Of a stretch of DNA of 64,000 nucleotides, positions 52,592 to 60,720 are shown one piece after another (within the stretch, counting starts at the first letter, position 1; every line of letters starts with the position of its first letter). A program made the position numbers and the translations under genes. This DNA is from Bradyrhizobium genomosp. I (2014) (GTDB lineage: Bacteria; Pseudomonadota; Alphaproteobacteria; Rhizobiales; Xanthobacteraceae). Where the stretch lies: assembly GCF_000261685.1 (NCBI RefSeq), contig NZ_AJQE01000031.1, positions 1 through 64,000 of the forward strand. Reading direction: 5' to 3'. Under the pieces are notes generated by a model that had not been told where the DNA came from, searched no databases, and worked only from the letters and a program-made list of their open reading frames with translations.

Positions 52592-53353
52592 TCACTGGAT
52601 CAGGAAACGCGGGTACATCGGCATCGGCAGCCCGAGCACAGATGGGAACAGAATTGCGCAGCCGAGCGTCAGGCAGGCGCCGACGATGGCTGCCTCCAGC
52701 CAGCGCGTCTCGTGCGACCCCGCTGCCGCGATCATGAAGCTCGCATAGGCCGTGACCACGAGGCCGAGCGATCGAATCGACAGTGCGAAGAAGAGGATCG
52801 CGGCCACCACGAACAGCGGTCCTCGCCAGGAATAATGGGCCATCGGCGGTCCATCGGTCAGAAGACCGGTCAGGGCGATGCCGGCGGACAAGGCAACCAG
52901 CAATCCGCCGAACATGCGCGGTGCGGTGCCGGCGCCGAAGGAGAAGCCCCGCATGCCCTGCAAGTCGCTCCCTGCCCACAACGCGAACAGAGCAAGCGCC
53001 ATGAGGACGACGCCGCCGACATAGTCTTGCGCCGAGCGGATCGTCATGAACAGCGTGAGGATCGCCACCACGAACAGCGGATAGGAATAGATCAGGGCCA
53101 GCAGCACATCGGACGACACCTTCTTGGTGCCACCGCCGAACGATCCGAAGATGGCACTGGGCGCGCCGGCGAGCAGCGCCGTCACATGGCTGGTGACCAC
53201 CGCCACCGGGCCGCGGCCGGCCCCCCAGCCGAAGATCGTTCCGATCGACCAGATAAATTCGAAGATCTGCGGCGCAATCGCCAGCAGACAAAAGCCGACC
53301 ACCAACCGGGTATTTCGGGTGGCTGTCGCTGAGTGGCCCATCGTGTCGGCCAT
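52592..53353 (-). CDS. tctB: tripartite tricarboxylate transporter small membrane subunit, extended
   Basis: A 253-residue TctB-family protein. The usual four-helix domain of about 150 residues starts near RSAQDYVGGVVLMALALFALWAG and runs to the end. Before it are about 100 extra residues with two or three further hydrophobic segments (RLVVGFCLLAIAPQIFEFIW and VSSDVLLALIYSYPLFVVAI). The extension is not standard. It is first in the operon tctB-tctA, followed beyond a terminator by tctC. Confidence 0.88.
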   Translation of the reverse strand: MADTMGHSATATRNTRLVVGFCLLAIAPQIFEFIWSIGTIFGWGAGRGPVAVVTSHVTALLAGAPSAIFGSFGGGTKKVSSDVLLALIYSYPLFVVAILTLFMTIRSAQDYVGGVVLMALALFALWAGSDLQGMRGFSFGAGTAPRMFGGLLVALSAGIALTGLLTDGPPMAHYSWRGPLFVVAAILFFALSIRSLGLVVTAYASFMIAAAGSHETRWLEAAIVGACLTLGCAILFPSVLGLPMPMYPRFLIQ

Positions 53354-53447
53354 GCCTGTCTCCTCCGCGACCCGTAAGTCACGAGCACTGTTGTTCTAAA
53401 TCGGCTGGAAAGGGATCCCCGCCCGGATCACTGCCTAGCGATTTTCA

Positions 53448-53978
53448 TCACACAATGCCAGCGAAACCCAACACGCCACCGGCGAGCAGGAGCCACAGTG
53501 GATTGATGCGCGAGACGGATGCAATCACCGCGACTATTGCCGTCAGGAGCAGTGCAGCAATGCTGCGATCGGTCGACTGGGCCAAAATCAGGGCACTCGC
53601 GGCCATCAAACCGATCGAGAGCGGAACCAGTGCAGCCTGGATCAGGCCGGGCCAGCGCGATTGGCTGGGGCGGTTCAGGAGCCGGCTGACATAATAGGCA
53701 AGTAGCGCCGTCGGCAGGCACATCGCCAGCGTCGCCGCCAGCGCACCGGGGATGCCCGCGACGGCATAGCCGATTAACGTCACGATAAGGACGTTCGGAC
53801 CCGGCGAGAGTTGCGCGATGGCATAGGCGTCGGTGAACTGCTTGTCGGTCATCCATTGATGCACCTCGACCGCGATGCGGTGCATCTCCGGGACCGCCGC
53901 CGCGGCCCCGCCGACGGCGAACAGCGACATCAGACCAAAGGTGGAGATCAGCGCCCAGATCGGGCTGTGGCCGGTCAT
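53448..53978 (-). CDS. chromate transporter, half-size subunit 2
   Basis: A 176-residue CHR-family membrane protein with one chromate-transport domain. The motif AVGGAAAAVPEMHRIAVEVHQWMTDKQF is followed by the conserved SPGPNVLIVTLIGY. In long ChrA proteins two such domains are fused; here they are separate genes overlapping by 4 bases (53975-53978). The pair probably works as a heterodimer exporting chromate or a related oxyanion. Confidence 0.88.
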   Translation of the reverse strand: MTGHSPIWALISTFGLMSLFAVGGAAAAVPEMHRIAVEVHQWMTDKQFTDAYAIAQLSPGPNVLIVTLIGYAVAGIPGALAATLAMCLPTALLAYYVSRLLNRPSQSRWPGLIQAALVPLSIGLMAASALILAQSTDRSIAALLLTAIVAVIASVSRINPLWLLLAGGVLGFAGIV

Positions 53979-54589
53979 GCTGCTACTTTCCGCCGCAGGA
54001 AATAAGTGACGCCGACACTGACGGGGATTGCGACCAGCAACACCGCCTGGAGCGGCAGGCGAAGCACGCCGATGGCGAGGAACACGCCGAGCATCAGGAT
54101 CAGCGCGAGGGGATCCGTCCGCCTGAGCAGCGGCGCCATCATGCGGAAGACCACCGCGATCAAGAGGCCGACCGCCGCGCAGGAGATGCCGGCCAGGATT
54201 CGGCGCAGCACCTCGAGTTCGCCGAAACGGGCATAGGCGATCGCAAGCACCGTCATGATCAGCGTCGGTGGCAGCAACAGCCCGGTAAAGGCTGCAACAC
54301 CGCCGGCGATGCCGCGCAGCCGCGATCCGAACACCATCGATAGGTTGACGATGTTGGGCCCGGGCAGGAAGTGGCAGAGCGCAAAGGTCTCGTTGAACTC
54401 GTCCGCCGTCATCCAGCGGTGCTGCTCGACGATCGCCCGCCGGGCGAACACCAGGACGCCGCCGAAGCCGGCCAGCGACATCCGAGCGAAGGCCAGAAAC
54501 AGCGCGAGCAGGCCGGGCGGAGGGGCCCCGGCAGGTAAATCCGGCTTCTGATCTGATTTTTGGCCGGCCAGCGCTGAATTGTCGGACAT
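53975..54589 (-). CDS. chromate transporter, half-size subunit 1
   Basis: A 204-residue CHR-family membrane protein and N-terminal partner of the pair. The motif SLAGFGGVLVFARRAIVEQHRWMTADEFNETFALCHFLPGPNIVNLSMVFGSR is the chromate-transport domain signature. A polar, Pro-rich N terminus of about 25 residues precedes the first helix. It is translationally coupled to subunit 2 and lies upstream of, and divergent from, ssrA. Confidence 0.88.
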   Translation of the reverse strand: MSDNSALAGQKSDQKPDLPAGAPPPGLLALFLAFARMSLAGFGGVLVFARRAIVEQHRWMTADEFNETFALCHFLPGPNIVNLSMVFGSRLRGIAGGVAAFTGLLLPPTLIMTVLAIAYARFGELEVLRRILAGISCAAVGLLIAVVFRMMAPLLRRTDPLALILMLGVFLAIGVLRLPLQAVLLVAIPVSVGVTYFLRRKVAA

Positions 54590-54700
54590 GTCAGAAGCTT
54601 AGAACGCCGCCCGTCACGCGGCCAAGTCCAGCAGGAACCTATCCAAAGGGAACCGCAGGATCGCGCTTCCAAGCCTCTGTTTTTTGGGACCTTTGGCCCC

Positions 54701-54706
54701 TATATT
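54701..54706 (+). promoter_or_regulatory. -10 element of ssrA
   Basis: TATATT lies 7 bases before the first strong hairpin of the tmRNA precursor (GCCGG-TTCG-CCGGC). The -35 region is T-rich (TGTTTTTTGGGA) but does not match the hexamer well. Confidence 0.45.
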
Positions 54707-54712
54707 GGGGGC

Positions 54713-55037
54713 GCCGGTTCGCCGGCTATGGAAATAAACGGTCGTCGCAATAAACCATTCGGACCCGGGGGCGGTACCCGGCGCCTCCACCAAAGCCCAC
54801 CATCGGGCGAGCCCGAAGCTGAGCTTTGGCGGGGGCGAAATAGGATCGACGAGGGCGTAAAGGGCGTACTTTTTCCCGGTATTGTTCCGCCGTTATCGGG
54901 CTACTGCAATAGTTGCCAACGACAACTTTGCTCCGGTTGCTCAGGCTGCGTAACGCAGTTTGAAAGACCAACTTAAAGTCCTAGCGGGTTAAGCTCCGCT
55001 AGGCGGGGTTCGGAGGCACCTGGCAACAGAAGCCTCC
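54713..55037 (+). ncRNA. ssrA: tmRNA, circularly permuted two-piece form
   Basis: Rescues stalled ribosomes and tags their products. The tag frame 54915-54950 encodes ANDNFAPVAQAA followed by TAA, the alphaproteobacterial degradation tag. The gene is permuted: the acceptor piece comes first and ends CGCCTCCACCA at 54782-54792. A spacer of about 38 bases (removed) follows, and the coding piece begins GGGGGCGAAATAGG at 54831. Pairing GGGGGCG with CGCCTCC gives an acceptor stem with a G-U wobble at the third pair, the alanine identity signal. Two hairpins close the 3' end: CCTAGCGG/CCGCTAGG (54980-55003) and GGAGGC/GCCTCC (55012-55037). The exact mature ends are estimates. Confidence 0.93.
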
Positions 55038-55154
55038 ACTTTGCTCTTTGAATTCTTCCCCGGCAGACTCCTGCTCACCCATCAGGCGCGGTATTATTGC
55101 GGCTTGGCGAGTCGGGCCGGCAGGGTCCGGCTTCGGGAATGCAACAGGACCACC

Positions 55155-55673
55155 ATGGCGACCGATCATATCCGATACGATGTGCTGGCCCGCGACGCGC
55201 TGCGCGGCGTGCTGCGGAAGGTGCTGACCGATGCCGCGGCCCATGGCCTGCCCGGCGAGCATCATTTCTTCATCACCTTCGTGTCGAAGGCCGAAGGCGT
55301 GAAGCTGTCGCCGCGACTGCTCGCGCAATATCCGGAAGAGATGACGATCATCCTCCAGCACCAGTTCTGGGACCTGACCGTGCTCGAGGACCGCTTCGAG
55401 GTCGGCCTGTCCTTTGGCGGCATTCCGGAGCGGCTGGTGGTGCCGTTCAGTGCCATCAAGAGCTTCCTCGATCCGTCCGTGAAGTTCGGCCTCCAGTTCG
55501 ACACCTCCGACGTCGCCGAGGTCTCGCCGGAGAATTTGCCGGCAGCGCCCGCGCCATCGGCTGTATCGATACCGGCGCCTGCCGCGGAAGAGGCGGAAGC
55601 TACGGACGAGCCGACCCCGCCGAGCCAGGGCGGCGCCGAGGTCGTGCGGCTCGATCGTTTCCGCAAGAAATGA
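55155..55673 (+). CDS. sspB: SspB, ClpXP adaptor for ssrA-tagged proteins
   Basis: A 172-residue alphaproteobacterial-type SspB. The N-terminal binding domain (about 1-115: RYDVLARDALRGVLRKVLTDAA, GEHHFFITFVSKAEGV, LEDRFEVGLSFGGIPERLVVPFSAI) holds the tag. A flexible Pro/Ala/Glu linker follows, and the conserved ClpX-binding tail ends VVRLDRFRKK. The start at 55155 (MATDHIRYD) has AGGACC 5 bases upstream. It directly follows ssrA, so the tag RNA and the adaptor that reads the tag are neighbours. Confidence 0.94.
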   Translation: MATDHIRYDVLARDALRGVLRKVLTDAAAHGLPGEHHFFITFVSKAEGVKLSPRLLAQYPEEMTIILQHQFWDLTVLEDRFEVGLSFGGIPERLVVPFSAIKSFLDPSVKFGLQFDTSDVAEVSPENLPAAPAPSAVSIPAPAAEEAEATDEPTPPSQGGAEVVRLDRFRKK

Positions 55674-55774
55674 TCTAGGTTGGGCCCGAGCCGGTCGCAC
55701 ACGGCGAAACTCTCTATATAGAGAAGCACATGAAAAGGCCGCGTGGCTTTTCGCGCGGCAGAATGGATGTGCTC

Positions 55775-57190
55775 ATGGCCAAGACGACCCGCCCCTCACG
55801 CTCCGCGACCCGCATCGAAACCGACAGCTTTGGCCCCATCGAGGTCCCGGCCGATCGCTATTGGGGGGCCCAGACCGAACGCTCGCGTCAGAATTTTCGC
55901 ATCGGCACCGATCGCATGCCGATCTCGCTGGTGCATGCCCTCGGCATCGTCAAGCTCGCCGCCGCGCAGTCCAACCTCGAGCTCGGCCTGCTCGACCAGC
56001 GCCGCGCCAAGGCCATCATCCGCGCCGCGCGCGAGGTGATCGAAGGCAGGCTGGACGATCATTTTCCGCTTGTCGTGTGGCAGACCGGCTCCGGCACGCA
56101 GAGCAACATGAACCTCAACGAGGTGATCGCCAACCGTGCCAATGAGCTGCTCGGCGGCGAGCTTGGCGCCAAGAAGCCGGTGCATCCCAACGATCATGTC
56201 AACATGAGCCAGTCGTCGAACGACTCGTTTCCGACCGCGATGCACATCGCGGCCGCAAGCCGCATCAACGCCGATCTCGTCCCTGCTCTCGGCGAATTGC
56301 TCCGCGCGCTGCGCAAGAAGGAGAAGGAGTTTTCGAAGATCGTCAAGATCGGCCGCACCCACACCCAGGATGCGACGCCCCTGACCCTGGGCCAGGAGTT
56401 TTCCGGCTACGCCGCGCAGGTCGAAAGCGGCATCGCCCGACTCAAGGTCGCGGTGAAGGAGCTCTATCCGCTGGCGCAGGGCGGCACCGCCGTCGGCACC
56501 GGCCTCAACTCGAAGCCGCGCTTTGCAAAACTGTTCGCAAGGCACGTGGCCGGGATCACGAAGCTCCCCTTCACCAGCGCCGCCAACAAATTCGAGGCGC
56601 TAGCCTCGAACGACGCCTATGTGCTGGCACACGGCGCCATCAATTCGGTCGCGACCGGCCTGTTCAAGATCGCCAACGACATCCGCCTGCTCGGCTCCGG
56701 CCCGCGTTCGGGCCTTGGCGAGTTGATCCTGCCGGAGAACGAGCCGGGCTCCTCGATCATGCCCGGCAAGGTCAATCCGACCCAATGCGAGGCGATGACC
56801 ATGGTGTGCTGCCAGGTGTTCGGCAATCACACCGCCATCACCATCGGCGGCAGCCAGGGCCATTTCGAGCTCAACGTCTACAAGCCCGTGCTCGCCTACA
56901 ACATGCTGCACTCGATCCGCCTGATGGCGGATGCCGCGCGTTCATTCACCGAACATTGCGTCAGCGGCATCCGCGCCGACGAAAAGCGCATAGGTGAGCT
57001 GATGCAGCGCTCACTGATGCTGGTGACGGCGCTGGCGCCGAAGATCGGCTATGACAACGCAACCAAGGTCGCCAAGACGGCGCATGCCAATGGCACCACG
57101 CTGAAGGAGGAGGCGCTGCGGCTCGGCTTCGTCTCGGCCGACGAGTTCGACCGTCTGGTGCGCCCCGAGAAGATGACCAGCCCGGGATAG
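55775..57190 (+). CDS. fumC: class II fumarate hydratase
   Basis: Iron-independent fumarase of the TCA cycle. It has 471 residues from MAKTTRPS. The superfamily signature [16 protein letters not shown] is intact. Active-site stretches [40 protein letters not shown] and [19 protein letters not shown] are complete. In-frame starts at 55730 and 55763 are possible but have no better ribosome site. It lies downstream of sspB on the same strand with a 101-base gap and probably has its own promoter. Confidence 0.96.
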   Translation: MAKTTRPSRSATRIETDSFGPIEVPADRYWGAQTERSRQNFRIGTDRMPISLVHALGIVKLAAAQSNLELGLLDQRRAKAIIRAAREVIEGRLDDHFPLVVWQTGSGTQSNMNLNEVIANRANELLGGELGAKKPVHPNDHVNMSQSSNDSFPTAMHIAAASRINADLVPALGELLRALRKKEKEFSKIVKIGRTHTQDATPLTLGQEFSGYAAQVESGIARLKVAVKELYPLAQGGTAVGTGLNSKPRFAKLFARHVAGITKLPFTSAANKFEALASNDAYVLAHGAINSVATGLFKIANDIRLLGSGPRSGLGELILPENEPGSSIMPGKVNPTQCEAMTMVCCQVFGNHTAITIGGSQGHFELNVYKPVLAYNMLHSIRLMADAARSFTEHCVSGIRADEKRIGELMQRSLMLVTALAPKIGYDNATKVAKTAHANGTTLKEEALRLGFVSADEFDRLVRPEKMTSPG

Positions 57191-57265
57191 ATTCCGAATT
57201 CCGACAGTCATCCGTAATGATACGGACCCTCGGCGGTCAGAAATATGCGGCTTTGGGGGCGGGAT

Positions 57266-57279
57266 TTGATTACCGTCAA
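57266..57279. promoter_or_regulatory. candidate FixK/FNR-type box
   Basis: TTGATTACCGTCAA fits the Bradyrhizobium FixK2 pattern TTG(A/C)-N6-(T/G)CAA. It lies in the 276-base gap between fumC and the DUF4169 gene, 187 bases before the latter. A pattern this short occurs a few times by chance in 64 kb, so this is only a candidate for low-oxygen control. Confidence 0.3.
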
Positions 57280-57466
57280 TGTTGCGGCGGCGCGGCGTGT
57301 TACGCAGCTCTTCTGCCCTTGACGGGCGAAATTCATCGTTTGATGGCCCAAGGGGCCGATTGACGAGGACGAGCGAATGGCGATCAAGTCTTGTGGGGCG
57401 CAACGCGGCACCCTGTTTCTGAATGTTTCATCCTGCCTGATGAGGATCGGATGATGGAGACACGGC

Positions 57467-57655
57467 ATGGGGAACGTCATCAACCTGAATCGCTTCAGGA
57501 AGCGCGCCGAGCGGGAAGCCTCGGCGAAGCAGGCGGACGCCAACCGGGCGAAATTCGGGCGCACGAAGGCGGAACGGTCGGCGGAGGAGAAGCGGGCGGA
57601 CCAGGCCAAGGAGCATCTGGACCAGCACCGGATCGATCGCGAGGAGCAGCCATGA
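57467..57655 (+). CDS. DUF4169 small basic protein
   Basis: A 62-residue, strongly charged protein (MGNVINLNRFRKRAER then a Lys/Arg/Glu/Ala-rich helix). The N-terminal VINLNRFRK is the hallmark of DUF4169. It is probably one long helix, with no known function. Its stop overlaps the start of the ribbon-helix-helix gene by ATGA, so the two are a translational pair. Confidence 0.85.
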   Translation: MGNVINLNRFRKRAEREASAKQADANRAKFGRTKAERSAEEKRADQAKEHLDQHRIDREEQP

Positions 57656-57903
57656 AGTCGCCCGTCGTGAAACGGTCGATTGTCGTCGCCGGGCACAAGA
57701 CCAGCGTCAGCCTGGAAGAGGCGTTCTGGAACGGCATGAAGGAGATCTCCGGCCTGCGCAACATGACGTTGTCCGAGCTGGTCGGCGAGATCGACAACAA
57801 CCGCCAGCAAGGCAATCTGTCGTCGGCGATCCGTCTGTTCGTCCTGGACTACTTCAAGAGCCGCGCCATGGCCGCCCAGCCGGACAAGGTCCCGGCCCAG
57901 TAG
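57652..57903 (+). CDS. ribbon-helix-helix domain protein (RHH_4)
   Basis: An 83-residue protein of the RHH_4 family. The strand VKRSIVVAGHKTSVSLEEAFWNGMKEI and helices MTLSELVGEIDNNRQQGNLSSAIRLFVLDYF form the putative DNA-binding fold. It is coupled to the DUF4169 gene upstream. The pair is widespread in Rhizobiales with unknown targets; a DNA-binding role is inferred from the fold only. The longer open frame upstream of 57652 overlaps DUF4169 and is not used. Confidence 0.87.
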   Translation: MKSPVVKRSIVVAGHKTSVSLEEAFWNGMKEISGLRNMTLSELVGEIDNNRQQGNLSSAIRLFVLDYFKSRAMAAQPDKVPAQ

Positions 57904-57909
57904 CCGTCG

Positions 57910-57931
57910 GGGGCGCCCTCGACGGCGCCCC
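57910..57931 (+). terminator. hairpin after the DUF4169/RHH pair
   Basis: GGGGCGCC-CTCGAC-GGCGCCCC, perfect 8-base arms, 7 bases past the stop codon at 57903. No T run follows, so termination may be incomplete. Confidence 0.6.
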
Positions 57932-57942
57932 GGTCTCCGCAC

Positions 57943-57959
57943 TTTAAAATCACTCTAAG
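57943..57959. promoter_or_regulatory. candidate iron control element (Irr/ICE-like) of feoAB
   Basis: TTTAAAATCACTCTAAG matches the rhizobial ICE dyad TTTAGAA-N3-TTCTAAA at 11 of 14 defined positions. It lies 60 bases upstream of the feoA start, where an iron-responsive regulator would be expected. The match was made by eye. Confidence 0.45.
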
Positions 57960-58018
57960 GTGCAGCTTCGGCGGGCGTGCGCGCTTGACCTCAATGCCTT
58001 GCGTTGAAAATACAGGGC

Positions 58019-58294
58019 ATGACCGACACCACTGACACGCGTTCGCACATGCCGCTGGGTCTGGCCCAGCGCGGCTATACCGGCGTCATCCAGCACCTTT
58101 CCGCCAAGGAGGCGGGCTCGGCGCTCTCGGACGTCGAGCTCGAGAGCCGCCTGATCGAGCTCGGCTTCGTCGAGGGCGCCCGGGTCGAGATCTTGCACGA
58201 GGGGCTGGTCGGACGCGACCCGATCGCCGTGCGGGTCGACAGCATCACGATCGCGGTCCGCCGTCGCGAAGCCATGGCCATCATCGTCGCCTAG
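58019..58294 (+). CDS. feoA: FeoA, ferrous iron transport accessory protein
   Basis: A 91-residue SH3-like protein. The core LESRLIELGFVEGARVEILHEG followed by DPIAVRVDSITIAVRRREAMAIIV is typical of FeoA. It supports FeoB on the cytoplasmic face. The ATG at 58019 (MTDTTDT) is preferred over a TTG at 58004. It is followed by feoB after 37 bases, with an iron-control-like box upstream. Confidence 0.92.
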   Translation: MTDTTDTRSHMPLGLAQRGYTGVIQHLSAKEAGSALSDVELESRLIELGFVEGARVEILHEGLVGRDPIAVRVDSITIAVRRREAMAIIVA

Positions 58295-58331
58295 ATCGCG
58301 ACGGGACGCCTCATCCCGGGCCCTTGATCAC

Positions 58332-60203
58332 ATGGAACTACCCCTGCTGCATCTCGCCCTGGTGGGCACGCCAAACAGCGGCAAGACCTCGCTGTTCAAC
58401 GCCCTGACCGGCAGCCGGCAGAAAGTCGCGAATTATCCCGGCGTCACCGTCGAGCGCAAGGAAGGCTTCTTCGTCACCCCGCTCGGACGCCAGGTCTCGG
58501 TGGTCGACCTGCCCGGCACCTATTCACTGCGCGGCCGCAGCCCGGACGAGGAGATCACCCGCGACTTCGTGCTCGGCAAGGCATCCGGCGAGACGGTGCC
58601 AGATCTCGTGCTGTGCGTCGCCGATTCCACCAATCTGCGCCTGACCATCCGCCTGCTGCTCGAGCTCAAGCGCACCGGACGGCCGATGATCCTCGTGCTC
58701 AACATGTTCGACATCGCCAGCCGCCGCGGCATCACTGTCGATGTCGAGCGGCTCGCCAAGGAGCTCGGCGTGCCGGTGGTCACCTCGATCGCGGTGCGCA
58801 AGGGCGGTACCGCCGATCTGCTCGGGCTGACCGACGAGATCTCGGCGAAGCTTGCCACTGAACCCCAGGAGAACAGCTGGCGCGCACTCAGCGTCAGCGA
58901 ATTGCGCGCGACCCAGCGCGAGGCTGACCGCATCATCGCCGATTGCGTCAGCCTGCCTGCCAGGCCCGACACCTGGACGGCGCGGATCGACGCCGTGGTG
59001 CTGCACCCCGTGGGCGGCCTCATCGTGCTGGCGCTGATCCTGTTCGTGATGTTCCAGGCGGTGTTCGCCTGGGCGCAGCCGCTGATGGAGCTGCTCAATT
59101 CCGGCTTCGACGCGCTCGGCGAGCTCGTGCATAACACCCTGCCCGCCGGCCCGTTGCAGAGCTTCCTGCAGAACGGCGTGATCTCGGGCGTCGGCAGCGT
59201 CATCGTGTTCCTGCCGCAGATCATCATCATCTTCCTGTTCATCCTGCTCCTGGAAGATTTCGGCTACATGGCCCGCGCCGCGTTCCTGATGGACCGCATC
59301 ATGGGCGGCGCCGGGCTGCACGGCCGCGCCTTCATCCCGCTGCTGTCGAGCTTTGCCTGCGCCATTCCCGGCATCATGGCGACGCGCGTGATCGACAACA
59401 AGCGCGACCGGCTGACCACGATCCTGATCGCGCCGCTGATGACCTGCTCGGCGCGCATACCGGTCTACACGCTGATCATCTCCGCCTTCATTCCGGCCAA
59501 GGACGTCTGGGGCTTCATCAACCTCCAGGGCCTCGTGATGTTCGGACTCTATGCGGCCGGCATCATCAGCGCGCTTGCCGTCTCGTTCCTGATCAAGTTC
59601 TTCATGCTGCGCGACTATGCGCCGGCGCCGTTCATGCTGGAGCTGCCGGACTACAAGATGCCGCGGCTGAAATCGATCGTGATCGGGGTCTATACCCGCG
59701 CCAAGATGTTCCTGTACCGCGCCGGCACCACGATCTTCTCGATGATGGTGCTGATCTGGTTCCTGGCCTCGTTCCCGCAGCCGCCGGCAGGCGCGACCGA
59801 GCCGGCGATCGATTTCAGCCTCGCTGCGATGATCGGCAAGGCGCTCGCGCCGCTGCTCGCGCCCGTCGGCTTCAACTGGCAGATCGCGGTCGCCCTGATC
59901 CCCGGCATGGCGGCCCGCGAGGTCGCGGTCGCAGCGCTCGGCACCGTCTACGCGATCGAAGGCGGCAAGGAAGCGGCGGAGCAGATCGGCCAGGTGCTGG
60001 CGACGAAATGGTCGCTCGCGACCGCGCTGTCGATGCTGGCCTGGTACATCTTCGCCCCGCAATGCGCCTCCACGCTGGCCGTGATCCGGCGCGAGACCGG
60101 AAGCTGGACCTGGATGGCCGTGACCTTCGGCTACATGCTGGTGCTGGCCTATGCGGCGAGCCTCGTGACGTACAACGTCGCGGTCGCGCTGGGGGCGGGG
60201 TAG
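58332..60203 (+). CDS. feoB: FeoB, ferrous iron permease
   Basis: A 623-residue inner-membrane Fe(II) transporter. The N-terminal G domain has G1 GTPNSGKTSLFNALTG (residues 12-27), G3 VVDLPGTYSLRG and G4 LNMFD, followed by a helical guanine-dissociation-inhibitor-like region (about 170-215). The membrane part has two Gate repeats (VIVFLPQIIIIFLFILLLEDFGYMARAAF and the later LIPGMAAREVAVAALGTVY). It is shorter than the 770-residue Escherichia coli protein, as usual for alphaproteobacteria. No FeoC is present. Confidence 0.96.
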   Translation: MELPLLHLALVGTPNSGKTSLFNALTGSRQKVANYPGVTVERKEGFFVTPLGRQVSVVDLPGTYSLRGRSPDEEITRDFVLGKASGETVPDLVLCVADSTNLRLTIRLLLELKRTGRPMILVLNMFDIASRRGITVDVERLAKELGVPVVTSIAVRKGGTADLLGLTDEISAKLATEPQENSWRALSVSELRATQREADRIIADCVSLPARPDTWTARIDAVVLHPVGGLIVLALILFVMFQAVFAWAQPLMELLNSGFDALGELVHNTLPAGPLQSFLQNGVISGVGSVIVFLPQIIIIFLFILLLEDFGYMARAAFLMDRIMGGAGLHGRAFIPLLSSFACAIPGIMATRVIDNKRDRLTTILIAPLMTCSARIPVYTLIISAFIPAKDVWGFINLQGLVMFGLYAAGIISALAVSFLIKFFMLRDYAPAPFMLELPDYKMPRLKSIVIGVYTRAKMFLYRAGTTIFSMMVLIWFLASFPQPPAGATEPAIDFSLAAMIGKALAPLLAPVGFNWQIAVALIPGMAAREVAVAALGTVYAIEGGKEAAEQIGQVLATKWSLATALSMLAWYIFAPQCASTLAVIRRETGSWTWMAVTFGYMLVLAYAASLVTYNVAVALGAG

Positions 60204-60668
60204 CCCCTCTCAAATCAAAAACTGCGAAAACAACCCCATGCACAGTAGACGGGGACTGTGAAATCAATGGGTTACGCGCAGACCAAGAAATCATTCGACC
60301 GTAGCCCCTGATGGAGCGGAAAGCGAAGTCCGGGGCCGCGCCTCAAATGCAGTAATTCCCGGTTTGCGCGGAGCCCGTCATCGGGCGGCGCTTCGCGCCG
60401 ACACGGTAAGTCCATCCGGCCCAGGGCCGCGGGCCGAAATTCGGAAAATCAGGATACGTTTAGTCTGCCCGCCGAATGCCGGCAATTATTGCGGAAGCTA
60501 AAGCCCCTCACAAGATTGAGCCTCCGGCTTTCGCGTTCCCTCGGAGACATGCCGTACATGTCGAGCCATTGTTCGATCACACTCGGCGTTGCCGGCCTTC
60601 AGCGATGATCCGGACGCCGATTCGCGTGGCATCTATTCGTACAAGGCGCAGACATCTCCCTGGCAGCG
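60204..60668. repeat. gene-free stretch with degraded intergenic repeats
   Basis: About 465 bases with no credible gene. The first half (ACCCCATGCACAGTAGAC near 60234) resembles a dispersed intergenic element I recall from Bradyrhizobium genomes. Small hairpins follow at 60380-60405 (CCCGTCATCGGG, GGCGCTTCGCGCC). Nothing RNA-like beyond these is visible. Confidence 0.45.
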
Positions 60669-60696
60669 AAAAAAGGCCCCGGTCAATGCCGGGGCC
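60669..60696 (-). terminator. intrinsic terminator of the Omp25-like gene
   Basis: On the minus strand GGCCCCGG-N6-CCGGGGCC (perfect 8-base arms) is followed by TTTTTT. It lies 25 bases after the stop codon at 60721. Confidence 0.92.
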
Positions 60697-60720
60697 TGAG
60701 TTCACTGGGAAGACCTGAGA

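Noticed and set aside
54728..54976. small open frames across the ssrA locus
   Set aside because: These are accidental frames through the tmRNA acceptor and coding pieces; the only meaningful frame is the tag at 54915-54950.
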